Shown here piece by piece: positions 46,201 through 55,146 of a DNA stretch of 64,000 nt. Position numbers and translations under genes: made by a program. The DNA is taken from contig NZ_CP031747.1 of assembly GCF_005311025.1 (NCBI RefSeq), positions 3,201,634 to 3,265,633 on the forward strand. Reading direction: 5' to 3'. The notes below the pieces were generated by a model, which was given only the letters and a program-made list of their open reading frames with translations, made no database searches and had not been told where the DNA came from. Each line of letters begins with the position of its first letter. The first letter of the stretch is position 1. Origin of the DNA: Alcaligenes faecalis. Lineage in GTDB: Bacteria > Pseudomonadota > Gammaproteobacteria > Burkholderiales > Burkholderiaceae_B.

Positions 46201-47117
46201 GAGCGGCCTCCCCGTTGCGCTTCCATCTGTCGCATCTGGCTGTACTGGAAGAAAATCAAGGGAATGATCAAGAGCAGGACCATCACGCAAGTGACGGCAG
46301 CAGCCATCGGCCAGTCCGCATTATTGAAGAACTCGGTCCACATGACACGGCCCATCATCAGGGTGTCAGCCCCACCCAGCATTTCCGGAATCACGTACTC
46401 ACCTACGGCCGGAATAAACACCAGCATGGCACCGGCAATCACGCCGGACATGGACATGGGCAAGGTGATATTCCAGAACGCCGACCAGGGACGCGCGCCC
46501 AGATCGTAAGCCGCTTCCAGCAAGCGCATATCCAGCTTTACCAGATTCGCATACAAAGGGAGGATGAAAAATGGCAGATAGGCATAGATCAAACCGATAT
46601 AGACGGCCAGATCGGTGCGGTAGATTTCCAGCGGCGCATCAATAATGCCTATCCACAGCAAGACCTGATTGAGCAGGCCATCGCCACGCAAAATGCCTAC
46701 CCAGGCGTAGACACGCAGCAGCATGGAGGTCCAGAAAGGCAGAATCACCGCCAGCAACAACAGACTACGCACGGCGGGTGAAGAGCGCGCAATGTAGTAA
46801 GCCACCGGGTAGCCGATCAAGATACAAAAGATCGTGGTGACGGCAGCCATCTTCAAGGAGCTGACGTAGGTGGCCAAATACAGATTGTCGCTGAACAGCA
46901 GGACATAGCCGCGCAGGTTCAGTACAAAGGAAATGCTTTCCTCGGCAAACTGGGCCAAGGGCGTATACGGCGGCACCCCGAAATCAAGATCGGCAAAACT
47001 GATCTTGAGCACGAGCAAAAATGGCACCAGCAGAAACAGGATCATCCACAGGAATGTGGGTGCGACCACCAGCGTGCGACTGGTAGGCAGCAGTTTGCGC
47101 CAGGACAGGTTCTTCAT
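46197..47117 (-). CDS. potH: Putrescine ABC transporter permease PotH
   Basis: A 306-residue permease with an N-terminal membrane helix after a short basic tail, further helices to the end, and the EAA motif LEAAYDLGARPWSAFWNITLP. LPFWTSMLLRVYAWVGILRGDGLLNQ is the PotH/PotB signature. It pairs with PotI in the membrane pore. It overlaps potG by ATGA and potI by ATGA. Confidence 0.94.
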   Translation of the reverse strand: MKNLSWRKLLPTSRTLVVAPTFLWMILFLLVPFLLVLKISFADLDFGVPPYTPLAQFAEESISFVLNLRGYVLLFSDNLYLATYVSSLKMAAVTTIFCILIGYPVAYYIARSSPAVRSLLLLAVILPFWTSMLLRVYAWVGILRGDGLLNQVLLWIGIIDAPLEIYRTDLAVYIGLIYAYLPFFILPLYANLVKLDMRLLEAAYDLGARPWSAFWNITLPMSMSGVIAGAMLVFIPAVGEYVIPEMLGGADTLMMGRVMWTEFFNNADWPMAAAVTCVMVLLLIIPLIFFQYSQMRQMEAQRGGRS

Positions 47118-48244
47118 GTGCTCAGTACCGTTGCGCTATCGTCGGACCAGGACACGTAGACCTCTTCGTCCACGCCGGGAGCATCTGGCTGGGCCAAGGT
47201 GCCACTGGGCATTTGCGCTTCGATCAACATGCCGGCATCCAGACGAATCTGGTAGCGGGTGTAACTACCCATCCAGGACACATGAGTCACGATGCCGTGG
47301 CCCCAGTTGGTGTCCTCGGAAGGCAACTCACGACTCACCTTGATCTGCTCGGGACGAATGGACACATACACGTCCATGCCCAGCGGTTCGCTGATCCCGT
47401 GGCTGACATACAAGGGGCGGTTTAACTCCTCGCACTCGATATGAACGTGGTCCGGTTCGTCCACCGTCACTACGCCGGTGAACAAATTGGTGGAACCGAT
47501 AAAGCCCGCCACAAAGCGCGAGTTCGGGAAGGAGTACACATCGTAAGGCGTACCGGACTGGATGATCTGCCCATCGGACATTACCGCCAGTCGGCTGGCC
47601 ATGGTCATGGCCTCTTCCTGGTCGTGAGTCACCATAATGCAGGTCACTCCCACACGCTCCAGAATCTTGACCAATTCAATCTGGGTTTTCTGACGAATCT
47701 GCTTGTCCAATGCGGACATGGGTTCGTCCAGCAAGAGCAGCTTGGGACGCTTGACCAGGCTACGCGCCAAAGCGACACGCTGTTGCTGCCCGCCTGACAA
47801 CTGATTGGGTTTGCGGCGTGAAAAACCCGCCATCTGCACCAGATCCAGGGCTTCAAATACGCGTTCGTGGATTTCGTTGCGGGGCACGCCTTCCTGCTTC
47901 AAGCCAAAAGCCACATTGGCCTCAACCGACATGTGCGGAAACAGCGCGTAGGACTGGAACATCATATTGACCGGCCGCCGGTAAGGCGGCAGGTCGGTAA
48001 TATCCTCGTTGTCCAGATAAATCCGACCGGAAGTCGGCTCCTCGAAACCTGCCAGCATACGCAGCAAGGTGGATTTGCCACTGCCTGAACTACCCAGCAG
48101 CGCAAAAATTTCGTGACGGGCGACGTCCAGACTTACAGACTGGACGGCCACCGTATCGCCAAAAATCTTGACGACTTCGTCCACACGCACGAAAGCATCC
48201 TCGCCATCCATCCAGGGCGAGGTTCCGGTACGGATATCTTGCAT
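47114..48244 (-). CDS. potG: Polyamine ABC transporter ATP-binding protein PotG
   Basis: A 376-residue ATPase: Walker A GSSGSGKSTLLRMLAGFE, Q-loop in MMFQSYALFPHMS, signature LSGGQQQRVALARSLV, Walker B LLLLDEPMSALDK and an H-loop in MVTHDQEEAM. A C-terminal TOBE region (about 280-360) follows, as in PotA/PotG. It powers uptake of putrescine or spermidine. It lies 6 bp downstream of potF. Confidence 0.95.
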   Translation of the reverse strand: MQDIRTGTSPWMDGEDAFVRVDEVVKIFGDTVAVQSVSLDVARHEIFALLGSSGSGKSTLLRMLAGFEEPTSGRIYLDNEDITDLPPYRRPVNMMFQSYALFPHMSVEANVAFGLKQEGVPRNEIHERVFEALDLVQMAGFSRRKPNQLSGGQQQRVALARSLVKRPKLLLLDEPMSALDKQIRQKTQIELVKILERVGVTCIMVTHDQEEAMTMASRLAVMSDGQIIQSGTPYDVYSFPNSRFVAGFIGSTNLFTGVVTVDEPDHVHIECEELNRPLYVSHGISEPLGMDVYVSIRPEQIKVSRELPSEDTNWGHGIVTHVSWMGSYTRYQIRLDAGMLIEAQMPSGTLAQPDAPGVDEEVYVSWSDDSATVLST

Positions 48245-48250
48245 GATGCC

Positions 48251-49357
48251 TTAACGTCCAGACTTGAGTTCAGCCCACAGGCGCGTTTGCAGACGCTGCA
48301 CCTTCAGTGGCTGTGGTTTGATGACGAACAAAGTCTTGGAGACTTCGGGCGACGGGTAAATCATGGGGTTGTCAGCTACTTCCTTGACCACGAACTCGCG
48401 CGCATCTTTATTGGCGTTCGGGTAGAACATGGTGTTGGTAATGGCGGCATGGACTTCCGGCGTTTCAATGTAGTTGATGAAGGCGTGAGCCTCTTTCACA
48501 TTGTTCGCGCTCTTGGGGATAGCCATGGTGTCAAACCAGACCGGCGCCCCGCCTTGCGGAATGTAGTAGTCGATGGCGTACGGCTTTTTAGCCTGGCGCG
48601 CACGATCAGCGGAGATCATCACGTCGCCGGAGAAACCGTAGACCATGCACAGATCGCCCGCGGCCAGCTCATCGATATAGCCCGAGGAGCTGAACTGACG
48701 CACGTAAGGACGGATTTGCTTGAGCAAGTCCAGGGCTTCGCGGTAATCGGCTTCATTGCTGCTGTTGGGGTCTTTGCCAATGTAGTGCAGCACGGCCGGG
48801 AACACCTGGGCGGCTTCGTCCAGAATGGAAATGCCACAGCCTTTCAGCTTCTCGGCGTTTTCAGGCTTGAACAGCATGTCCCAGTTACCCAGGTCCACCT
48901 GCTCACCCATGATTTCCTTGACCTTGGTGACGTTGTAGCCCAGGCCATTGGTGCCGTAGCCCCAGGGAATCAGGTATTCATTGCCGGGGTCCACATCGGA
49001 GAGCAGCGCCATGATGTCCGGGTCCAGATGGGACCAGTTGGGAATCTGACTTTTATCCAGCTTCTGGAACAAACCGCCTTCGATCTGACGCGCTGCGTAA
49101 TGCGTGGAGGGAACCACCACGTCGTACCCCGACTTGCCCGTCAACAACTTGGCTTGCAAGGTGTCGTTATTATCGTAAACGTCATAACGCACGGTAATGC
49201 CCGTGGCTTTCTGAAAGCCGGACAAGGTATCGGGGGCCGTATATTCAGCCCAGTTATAGACGTTAACAACCTGATTTTGTGCCTGTGCAACAGGCATGAT
49301 GGCAGCAGCGGCCAGCAGGCCGGCGAGTACCTGTGGTGTGTTCATCCCAAAAGACAT
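48251..49357 (-). CDS. potF: Polyamine-binding periplasmic protein PotF
   Basis: A 368-residue receptor with a signal peptide (about residues 1-26, AAAAIMPVAQAQ). The mature part starts NQVVNVYNWAEYTAPDTLSG and contains YDVVVPSTHYAARQI, YGTNGLGYNV, FKPENAEKLKGCG and YYPNANK-like strands; it closely resembles E. coli PotF in layout. In E. coli the first pocket reads YNWSDY; here it is YNWAEY, so affinity or preference for putrescine over spermidine may differ. ATG 49357 follows GGAAGGGG; in-frame ATGs further up have no such support. Confidence 0.92.
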   Translation of the reverse strand: MSFGMNTPQVLAGLLAAAAIMPVAQAQNQVVNVYNWAEYTAPDTLSGFQKATGITVRYDVYDNNDTLQAKLLTGKSGYDVVVPSTHYAARQIEGGLFQKLDKSQIPNWSHLDPDIMALLSDVDPGNEYLIPWGYGTNGLGYNVTKVKEIMGEQVDLGNWDMLFKPENAEKLKGCGISILDEAAQVFPAVLHYIGKDPNSSNEADYREALDLLKQIRPYVRQFSSSGYIDELAAGDLCMVYGFSGDVMISADRARQAKKPYAIDYYIPQGGAPVWFDTMAIPKSANNVKEAHAFINYIETPEVHAAITNTMFYPNANKDAREFVVKEVADNPMIYPSPEVSKTLFVIKPQPLKVQRLQTRLWAELKSGR

Positions 49358-49434
49358 CACGAGTCCCCTTCCTATCGAAAGCGAAAAACCCAAAAGGCGA
49401 GATGATAAAGCTTTTTTAAAGCCCGTAGTCGTAA

Positions 49435-50154
49435 TTAACGCTGCGTTTGGTGACGGTAAGCAGAAAACATCTGCTGCCACCACTGATCGCCACGCGGCCC
49501 ACACACTTTGAGCAAAGATCGTCTCAGGCGTTGCACATTACCCAGCGCCTGGGCGGGGCTGACGGGCCCCTGTCGTGCACGGTCAAAATCGATCAGCCAG
49601 ACTTTGTCATTCGCATCCAGCAAAATATTGTAGGCGTTAAGGTCAGCGTGCCAAACCTCGAATTGGTGCATGCGGACAATCTCGTGTGCCACCGCTTCGG
49701 GGGAGGCACGGTCCAGGCACAGAGTCAAAGGCTGCACATCGGGCACACGCTGGCTTATCAGGGCCGCATGGTACCAAAAACCCTGTTGCCACCATGCACC
49801 CGCCAGCACTTTGGGGACGGCCAAGCCCTTGTTGTGCAAATAAGACATCACCTGAAATTCTCGCCAGCTGCGTGTCCGCGATGCCCCTTGCCACAAGTAG
49901 GAAGACTCATTGAAGCGAGCCACCAGGCCACCACGCCGGTAGTGGCGCAGCACTGCCTGACCAAAGGGCCCGTTCACAAACCAGGCTGCCTGACGACCAC
50001 CCTGTCCCACCTTGCTGGCCTGGTCGCCATACGAGGCGGCCTCGAACCAGCGCTGCAAGGCCTCGGGTTCCAGATCCAGCTGATTGGCCAGCTCCGGAGC
50101 CAACAAGGCACCGCCACCGGGCAAGGAATAGACAGTTTCGGATTGGGTGCTCAC
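49435..50154 (-). CDS. kdkA: 3-deoxy-D-manno-octulosonic acid kinase
   Basis: A 239-residue Kdo kinase of the RIO/APH-like kinase fold. VRMHQFEVWHADLNAYNILL is the catalytic loop (HADLN) and LIDFDRAR the metal-binding DFD motif; RHYRRGGLVARFNESSYLW and SRSWREFQVMSYL are KdkA-specific. It phosphorylates the Kdo residue of lipid A at the inner membrane. Translation starts at GTG 50154 with GAGGAG upstream. The TSUP gene ends 9 bp before it, so they form a short unit. Confidence 0.92.
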   Translation of the reverse strand: MSTQSETVYSLPGGGALLAPELANQLDLEPEALQRWFEAASYGDQASKVGQGGRQAAWFVNGPFGQAVLRHYRRGGLVARFNESSYLWQGASRTRSWREFQVMSYLHNKGLAVPKVLAGAWWQQGFWYHAALISQRVPDVQPLTLCLDRASPEAVAHEIVRMHQFEVWHADLNAYNILLDANDKVWLIDFDRARQGPVSPAQALGNVQRLRRSLLKVCGPRGDQWWQQMFSAYRHQTQR

Positions 50155-50163
50155 GGCAGCTCC

Positions 50164-50943
50164 TCAGGCACGAACCAGCAACAGGGCCATGATCAATACC
50201 AGCATGCAGGCAAAAATAAACTTCAGACGATTCTCGGGCAAACGATAGGCCAAGCGCACGCCAAACGGCACCAGCAACAGGCTGCCTATCGCCATCGGTA
50301 TGCCGACCTGCCAGGTAGCCTGACCATGAAACGCGTACGTCGCCAAGGCGACCAACGTGCCGGGAATAATCATGGACAGGGCCAAACCTTGCGCACCGGT
50401 CTGGCTATAACCCATACGACTGGTCAGGAACGGCACTACCAGCACCGCACCGCCCACACCAAACACGCCTCCGGCCAAGCCCGCCATCATGCCTACCGTG
50501 ATATACCACAGCTGGCCAAACGACTCCGGGTCCGGACGCGGCTTGTCACTGCGACGACGTCGCCGGGAAAAGCCCAAACTCTGGTCAAAATAATACAGGG
50601 CAATGGCCATCACAAATACAGAGTAAATGCGACGCAGCAAGATCGCATCCATGCCCAGAGCCAGACGTGCGCCCAGCCAGGTAAAGATAATGGAGGAGAT
50701 CGCCCCCAATGCTGCCCGACGAAAATCAATGTGGTTGCGACGATGGTACTGACGCACGGTCAGCAGAACCGCAGGCACCACCATGATCAGGGCCGTACCT
50801 TGAGCGGTTTGCTGGTCCATGCCCAGAATCAGGCCCAGCAACGGAATAGCCAGCAAGCCGCCACCGATCCCCAGGACCCCGCCGGTATAGCCAATAAGCG
50901 CGCCTCCCAGCAAGCAGGCCAGGATCAACTCAATACTTATCAT
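50164..50943 (-). CDS. TSUP (TauE/SafE) family membrane permease
   Basis: A 259-residue integral membrane protein with about eight helices (for example LILACLLGGALIGYTGGVLG and GLAGGVFGVGGAVLVVPFL). Both Gly-rich TSUP motifs, GGVLGIGGGLLAIPLLGL and GGVFGVGGAVLVVPFL, are present. The family exports or imports sulfur compounds or organic anions such as sulfoacetate. No sulfur gene is adjacent, so the substrate is open. It sits between radA (5 bp) and kdkA. Confidence 0.9.
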   Translation of the reverse strand: MISIELILACLLGGALIGYTGGVLGIGGGLLAIPLLGLILGMDQQTAQGTALIMVVPAVLLTVRQYHRRNHIDFRRAALGAISSIIFTWLGARLALGMDAILLRRIYSVFVMAIALYYFDQSLGFSRRRRRSDKPRPDPESFGQLWYITVGMMAGLAGGVFGVGGAVLVVPFLTSRMGYSQTGAQGLALSMIIPGTLVALATYAFHGQATWQVGIPMAIGSLLLVPFGVRLAYRLPENRLKFIFACMLVLIMALLLVRA

Positions 50944-50948
50944 GGCGG

Positions 50949-52334
50949 TTACAGATTACGCAGACGGTCGACAGCGTCTTCCACCCGGTCTACCGCCCAG
51001 ATTTCCAGGCCTTCGATAGACTGACGCGGGGCGTTGCTCTTGGGAATCAAGGCAATGCTGAAGCCTAATTTGGCCGCTTCGCGCAAACGCTCCTGCCCAC
51101 GCGGGGCCGGACGAATTTCACCGGCCAGGCCGATTTCCCCAAACACGACCAGGCCCCGTGGCAAGGGGCGGTTATTCAGGGAGGACAAAATAGCCAGCAA
51201 CACCGCCAAGTCAGCGGCTGGCTCGGTAATTTTGACGCCCCCTACAGCGTTCACGAACACGTCTTGATCGTAAGTGACCACGCCAGCATGACGATGCATC
51301 ACCGCCAGCAGCATGGCCAGACGGGAGCTTTCCAGCCCCACAGACAGGCGACGCGGATTGGGTACATGGGCCGAGTCCACCAAAGCCTGAATTTCCACCA
51401 GCAAAGGCCGTGTGCCTTCCTGGGTGGCCATGACGCAGGAACCGGCTACTGACTGGGAATGCTGGGACAAGAACAGGGCCGAAGGATTGCTGACTCCTTT
51501 CAAGCCTTTTTCCGTCATAGCAAACACGCCCAATTCATTTACCGCGCCAAAGCGGTTCTTGAACGCGCGCACCATGCGGAAGGAGGAATGGGTATCCCCC
51601 TCGAAATACAGCACCGTATCCACAATGTGCTCCAGCACACGCGGACCAGCCAAGGTCCCGTCTTTGGTGACGTGACCGATAAAAATCATGGAAGTACCGC
51701 TTTGCTTGGCCAGACGGGTGAGCTGCGCCGCACATTCACGCACCTGCGATACCGAGCCTGGGGCCGCACTGAGCTGATCGGAATACAGGGTTTGAATCGA
51801 GTCGATCACCACCACGCTAGGCTGGTGCGACTGCAAGGCCTGGCTGATGGATTCCAGACGAATTTCAGCCAGCAGATCCACACCCTCGGTAGGCACGCCC
51901 AAACGGCGAGCACGCAAGGCGACCTGCTCGGCGGATTCCTCGCCCGTCACATACAGAACTTTGGTTTGCTGGGCCAAGGCTGCCATGGCTTGCAGCAGCA
52001 GCGTGGATTTACCGACACCGGGATCGCCCCCGATCAGGATCACGCCGCCTTCCACCAGGCCACCGCCCAGGACACGATCGAACTCGCCTATGCCTGTGGG
52101 CACACGCGGCAGTTCCCGTGCCTGCACATCGGAAAGACTTTGGACCGGGCTGGAGCCAGCCAGGGAAGCAAAACGATGCGCACTGGCCGCAGCCGGTGTC
52201 TCTACCGTTTCCTGCAAGCTGTTCCAAGCCCCGCAGGCCGGGCATTTGCCTGCCCACTTGGGTGTATCTGCCCCGCACTCCGTGCAAACAAATACAACTT
52301 TGGCCTTGCGGGCCGCACGAGTACTGGTGGCCAT
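50949..52334 (-). CDS. radA: DNA repair protein RadA
   Basis: A 461-residue RecA-like DNA repair and recombination ATPase. The zinc finger VCTECGADTPKWAGKCPACGAWN is at residues about 14-37; Walker A GGDPGVGKSTLLLQ near 103; the RadA-specific KNRFGAVNELGVFAM; and a Lon-protease-like C-terminal domain (VKITEPAADLAVLLAILSS). Length is standard. It lies 9 bp after the SDR gene. Confidence 0.96.
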   Translation of the reverse strand: MATSTRAARKAKVVFVCTECGADTPKWAGKCPACGAWNSLQETVETPAAASAHRFASLAGSSPVQSLSDVQARELPRVPTGIGEFDRVLGGGLVEGGVILIGGDPGVGKSTLLLQAMAALAQQTKVLYVTGEESAEQVALRARRLGVPTEGVDLLAEIRLESISQALQSHQPSVVVIDSIQTLYSDQLSAAPGSVSQVRECAAQLTRLAKQSGTSMIFIGHVTKDGTLAGPRVLEHIVDTVLYFEGDTHSSFRMVRAFKNRFGAVNELGVFAMTEKGLKGVSNPSALFLSQHSQSVAGSCVMATQEGTRPLLVEIQALVDSAHVPNPRRLSVGLESSRLAMLLAVMHRHAGVVTYDQDVFVNAVGGVKITEPAADLAVLLAILSSLNNRPLPRGLVVFGEIGLAGEIRPAPRGQERLREAAKLGFSIALIPKSNAPRQSIEGLEIWAVDRVEDAVDRLRNL

Positions 52335-52343
52335 AGAAATTCC

Positions 52344-53060
52344 TTAACGTCCGGCCAAGCTGCCACCGCCATCCACGCCCAGGTTCTGGCCGGTGATATA
52401 AGCGGCTTCATCGCTTAGCAAGAAGGTAACCGCAGCAGCCACTTCGGCCGCCTGCCCAAAACGTCCCAAAGGAATGGAGGACAGGCTGCGCTGTTCGGCT
52501 TCGCTGCCGACGGGATGATTGGCACGGAACAATTCGGTTTCGATCGGACCAGGAGAGACCGCATTGACGGTAATGCCGTAAGGAGCCAATTCCAAGGCCC
52601 AGGTGCGGGTACAACCCAGCAAGGCACTTTTGGCCGCGGCATAGCTGGTGCGATCGGAACCGCCGTGCACAACACGACTGCAAATATTGACGATGCGGCC
52701 TTCCTTGCGCGCTTTCATCGAAGGGATGAAAGCCTGGGCCACTTGCACCGCCACACGTACATTCAGGTCAAACACCTGATAAAGATTGCCCAGGTCCACC
52801 TGACCAATCGGTTCGGGCGCGACCATACCTACGTTGTTCACTACCGCATCAACGGGATATTTTTCGCGGATAACGCGCAGCATTTCCTCGGTTTCGCCTG
52901 CATTGCTCAAATCGCAGGAGTACAGATATCCGGGGAAATCAATGCTTTCGGTGTGGCGGGCCAGACCCACAACGTGGGCCCCGGCATCAGCCAGCCTTTG
53001 GCTGATTGCCCAGCCGATTCCTTTGGTAGCGCCGGTAACGAGTACACATTTATTTTTCAT
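52344..53060 (-). CDS. SDR-family oxidoreductase
   Basis: A 238-residue classical short-chain dehydrogenase. VLVTGATKGIGWAISQRLAD is the NAD(P)-binding Gly motif, NNVGM the NNAG-like motif, INICSRVVHGGSDRTSYAAAK the Ser-Tyr-Lys active site, and VNAVSPGPIETELF the PG motif. It resembles FabG-like 3-oxoacyl reductases and sugar or alcohol dehydrogenases, so the substrate cannot be assigned. It lies 18 bp downstream of alr and 9 bp before radA. Confidence 0.88.
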   Translation of the reverse strand: MKNKCVLVTGATKGIGWAISQRLADAGAHVVGLARHTESIDFPGYLYSCDLSNAGETEEMLRVIREKYPVDAVVNNVGMVAPEPIGQVDLGNLYQVFDLNVRVAVQVAQAFIPSMKARKEGRIVNICSRVVHGGSDRTSYAAAKSALLGCTRTWALELAPYGITVNAVSPGPIETELFRANHPVGSEAEQRSLSSIPLGRFGQAAEVAAAVTFLLSDEAAYITGQNLGVDGGGSLAGR

Positions 53061-53078
53061 GGCTATGCCTTGTTGGTG

Positions 53079-54209
53079 TTAATCCTGGATGACGCGCGGC
53101 ACGCGTGGGGCGACCGCGCAAATCAATTCGTAGCCCAGGGTTCCGGCTGCCGCAGCAACCTCATCCACACTGGGCCCGCCTTGACCGAACAACACCGCCT
53201 GACTGCCTACACCGGCGGCGGGCACCGGGGTCAGGTCGACTGCCAGCATGTCCATGGACACACGACCGAGCAAACGAGTGCGCACACCGTTCACGGTAAT
53301 CGGGGTGCCAGTTCCCGCGTGACGCGGGTAACCATCGGCATAGCCACAAGCCACCACGCCAATACGCATGGCCTGCTCGGCAATGTACGTATGGCCGTAG
53401 CCAATGCCCTCGCCCTGCTTGACGCCGCGCACGCTGATCAGCTCTGCGGCCAGAGTCATACCAGGCTGCAGGCCGAAGTCCTCGGCGCTGATGTCCGCAA
53501 AAGGAGAGCTGCCGTACAGACAAATACCGGGCCGTACCCAGTGATCCGGACCGGAGGGCATGTATGCACCCAGGTCAGGGCTTAGTGTTGCCGCTGAATT
53601 ACACACACTGACCGGGCCCGGCAAGCCGTCGGTGATCCGGTTAAAGCAGCGAATCTGCTCCAGCGTGGCGTCGATATTGTCGTCAGCGCGCGCAAAGTGC
53701 GTCATGCGCCCCACGGTTCCCAGCTTGCCTGCCTTTTGCAGACGCTGAGCGCGCTCGAAGGCGGCGGGGTAATCGTCCACGCTGAAACCCAGACGGTTCA
53801 TGCCGCTATTGAGCTTGACCATGGCATTCAAGGCCACCCCGCCCTTCCACTGCTCCAGCATCTTGAGCTGCTCGTGGCAATGAATGACAGTGGTCAGGCC
53901 AAACTCGGCCAGCACATCCAGATCTTCAGGCTGGAAAAAACCTTCCAGCAACATGATGGGGCCGGTCCAACCGGCAGCCCGACAACGTATGGCTTCTTTC
54001 AGGTCCAGCATCGCCATGCCTTCGGCGGCACTGAATGCCCGCACTGCATTTTCGATGTCATGACCGTAAGCATTGGCCTTCATGACGGCCCAGATATGGG
54101 GCCGTTTTACGCCGGATGGAGCCGTGGCGTTATTCAGGCTCTGAATAACCATATCGAGATTGTGACGCAGTGACGCAATATGAATGGTGGCCGAGATAGG
54201 ACGTGGCAT
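53079..54209 (-). CDS. alr: Alanine racemase
   Basis: A 376-residue PLP enzyme making D-alanine for peptidoglycan. The PLP lysine is K44 in WAVMKANAYGH; the C-terminal beta domain carries GIGYGHTYIAEQAMRIGVVA (with the catalytic Tyr) and CGYADGYPRH. Length is family-standard. It could be the catabolic (dadX-type) or housekeeping enzyme; the neighbourhood does not decide. It is divergent from hpnC with 70 bp between starts. Confidence 0.95.
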   Translation of the reverse strand: MPRPISATIHIASLRHNLDMVIQSLNNATAPSGVKRPHIWAVMKANAYGHDIENAVRAFSAAEGMAMLDLKEAIRCRAAGWTGPIMLLEGFFQPEDLDVLAEFGLTTVIHCHEQLKMLEQWKGGVALNAMVKLNSGMNRLGFSVDDYPAAFERAQRLQKAGKLGTVGRMTHFARADDNIDATLEQIRCFNRITDGLPGPVSVCNSAATLSPDLGAYMPSGPDHWVRPGICLYGSSPFADISAEDFGLQPGMTLAAELISVRGVKQGEGIGYGHTYIAEQAMRIGVVACGYADGYPRHAGTGTPITVNGVRTRLLGRVSMDMLAVDLTPVPAAGVGSQAVLFGQGGPSVDEVAAAAGTLGYELICAVAPRVPRVIQD

Positions 54210-54279
54210 GGTTCTCCCCGAAGCAATACGAAAGTCTAAACCAGCCCTAGTGGAAACGAAAGCCGTATACTGGCGGACT

Positions 54280-55140
54280 ATGTCTATCGAGCACTATGAA
54301 AACTTCCCTGTCGCCTCTGTGCTGCTACCTCGTCGGCTACGCCGACCGGTCACCGATATTTATCGTTTTGCCCGCAGCGCCGACGACATTGCTGATGAAG
54401 GCGATTTAAGCGCTGCCGAGCGCCTGGAACTGCTGGCGCAGTTCGAAGCCGGAATAGAACAACTGCAGTATCACCAGCCCGTCCTGGCCGATACCCCGCA
54501 CAGTGAAATTTTTGTCCCTCTGGCCAGCAGCATCCGTAACTTCCAGTTGCCGCTCAAGCCTTTTCTGGACCTGCTGTCTGCGTTTCGCCAGGATGTCACC
54601 ACTCATCGCTACAGCGATATGGCCCAGGTGCTGGATTACTGTACCCGCTCGGCCAATCCGGTCGGCCGTTTGATGCTGCATCTGTATCAAGCCCACAGCC
54701 CGGAGCTGATCGAGATGGCCGACTCCACCTGTACCGGGCTGCAACTGGTTAATTTCTGGCAGGACGTGGCACTGGACTGGCACAAGAACCGTGTCTATAT
54801 CCCGCAAGACCTGCTGGCCCAATATGATCTGGATGATGATTACATCCAGGCCCGTACCCAGCTGCTGCGTCAGCCCGAGGCCGATGCCCGCTGGCAGGAA
54901 ATGATGCAGTTGCTGGTTACCGATGCCCGTCAACGCCTGCAAGCCGGGCTGCTGCTGTCCAGCTATCTGTCCGGGCGCATCAGCCTGGAACTGAAAATGA
55001 TGGTATTGGGCGGCCTGCGTATTCTGGAACGCCTGGAAGCGGTAAAGTTTGATGTCTTCAGCCATCGTCCCACCCTGTCCCGCCTGGACTGGCTACGCCT
55101 GATTACCCGCGGCTTGAGCCGTACCCCTTACCGACCCTGA
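54280..55140 (+). CDS. hpnC: Hydroxysqualene-forming pathway protein HpnC (squalene synthase-like)
   Basis: A 286-residue squalene/phytoene synthase-fold protein. SIEHYENFPVASVLLPRRLR is the HpnC start, FARSADDIADEGDLS carries the first Asp-rich motif (DDIAD), and CTGLQLVNFWQDVALDWHKNRVYIP the second. HpnC converts presqualene diphosphate to hydroxysqualene in the HpnCDE route. ATG 54280 is chosen; upstream in-frame ATG 54184 adds 32 unconserved residues. It begins the three-gene hpnCDE operon. Confidence 0.92.
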   Translation: MSIEHYENFPVASVLLPRRLRRPVTDIYRFARSADDIADEGDLSAAERLELLAQFEAGIEQLQYHQPVLADTPHSEIFVPLASSIRNFQLPLKPFLDLLSAFRQDVTTHRYSDMAQVLDYCTRSANPVGRLMLHLYQAHSPELIEMADSTCTGLQLVNFWQDVALDWHKNRVYIPQDLLAQYDLDDDYIQARTQLLRQPEADARWQEMMQLLVTDARQRLQAGLLLSSYLSGRISLELKMMVLGGLRILERLEAVKFDVFSHRPTLSRLDWLRLITRGLSRTPYRP

Positions 55141-55146
55141 ACGTCC

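Noticed and set aside
49447-51024. A 525-codon plus-strand frame opposite kdkA and the TSUP gene
   Set aside because: It spans two real genes antisense and is rich in Gln, His and Thr without motifs.
52515-53585. A 356-codon plus-strand frame across the SDR and alr genes
   Set aside because: Overlaps two well-supported minus-strand enzymes and has no recognisable domain.
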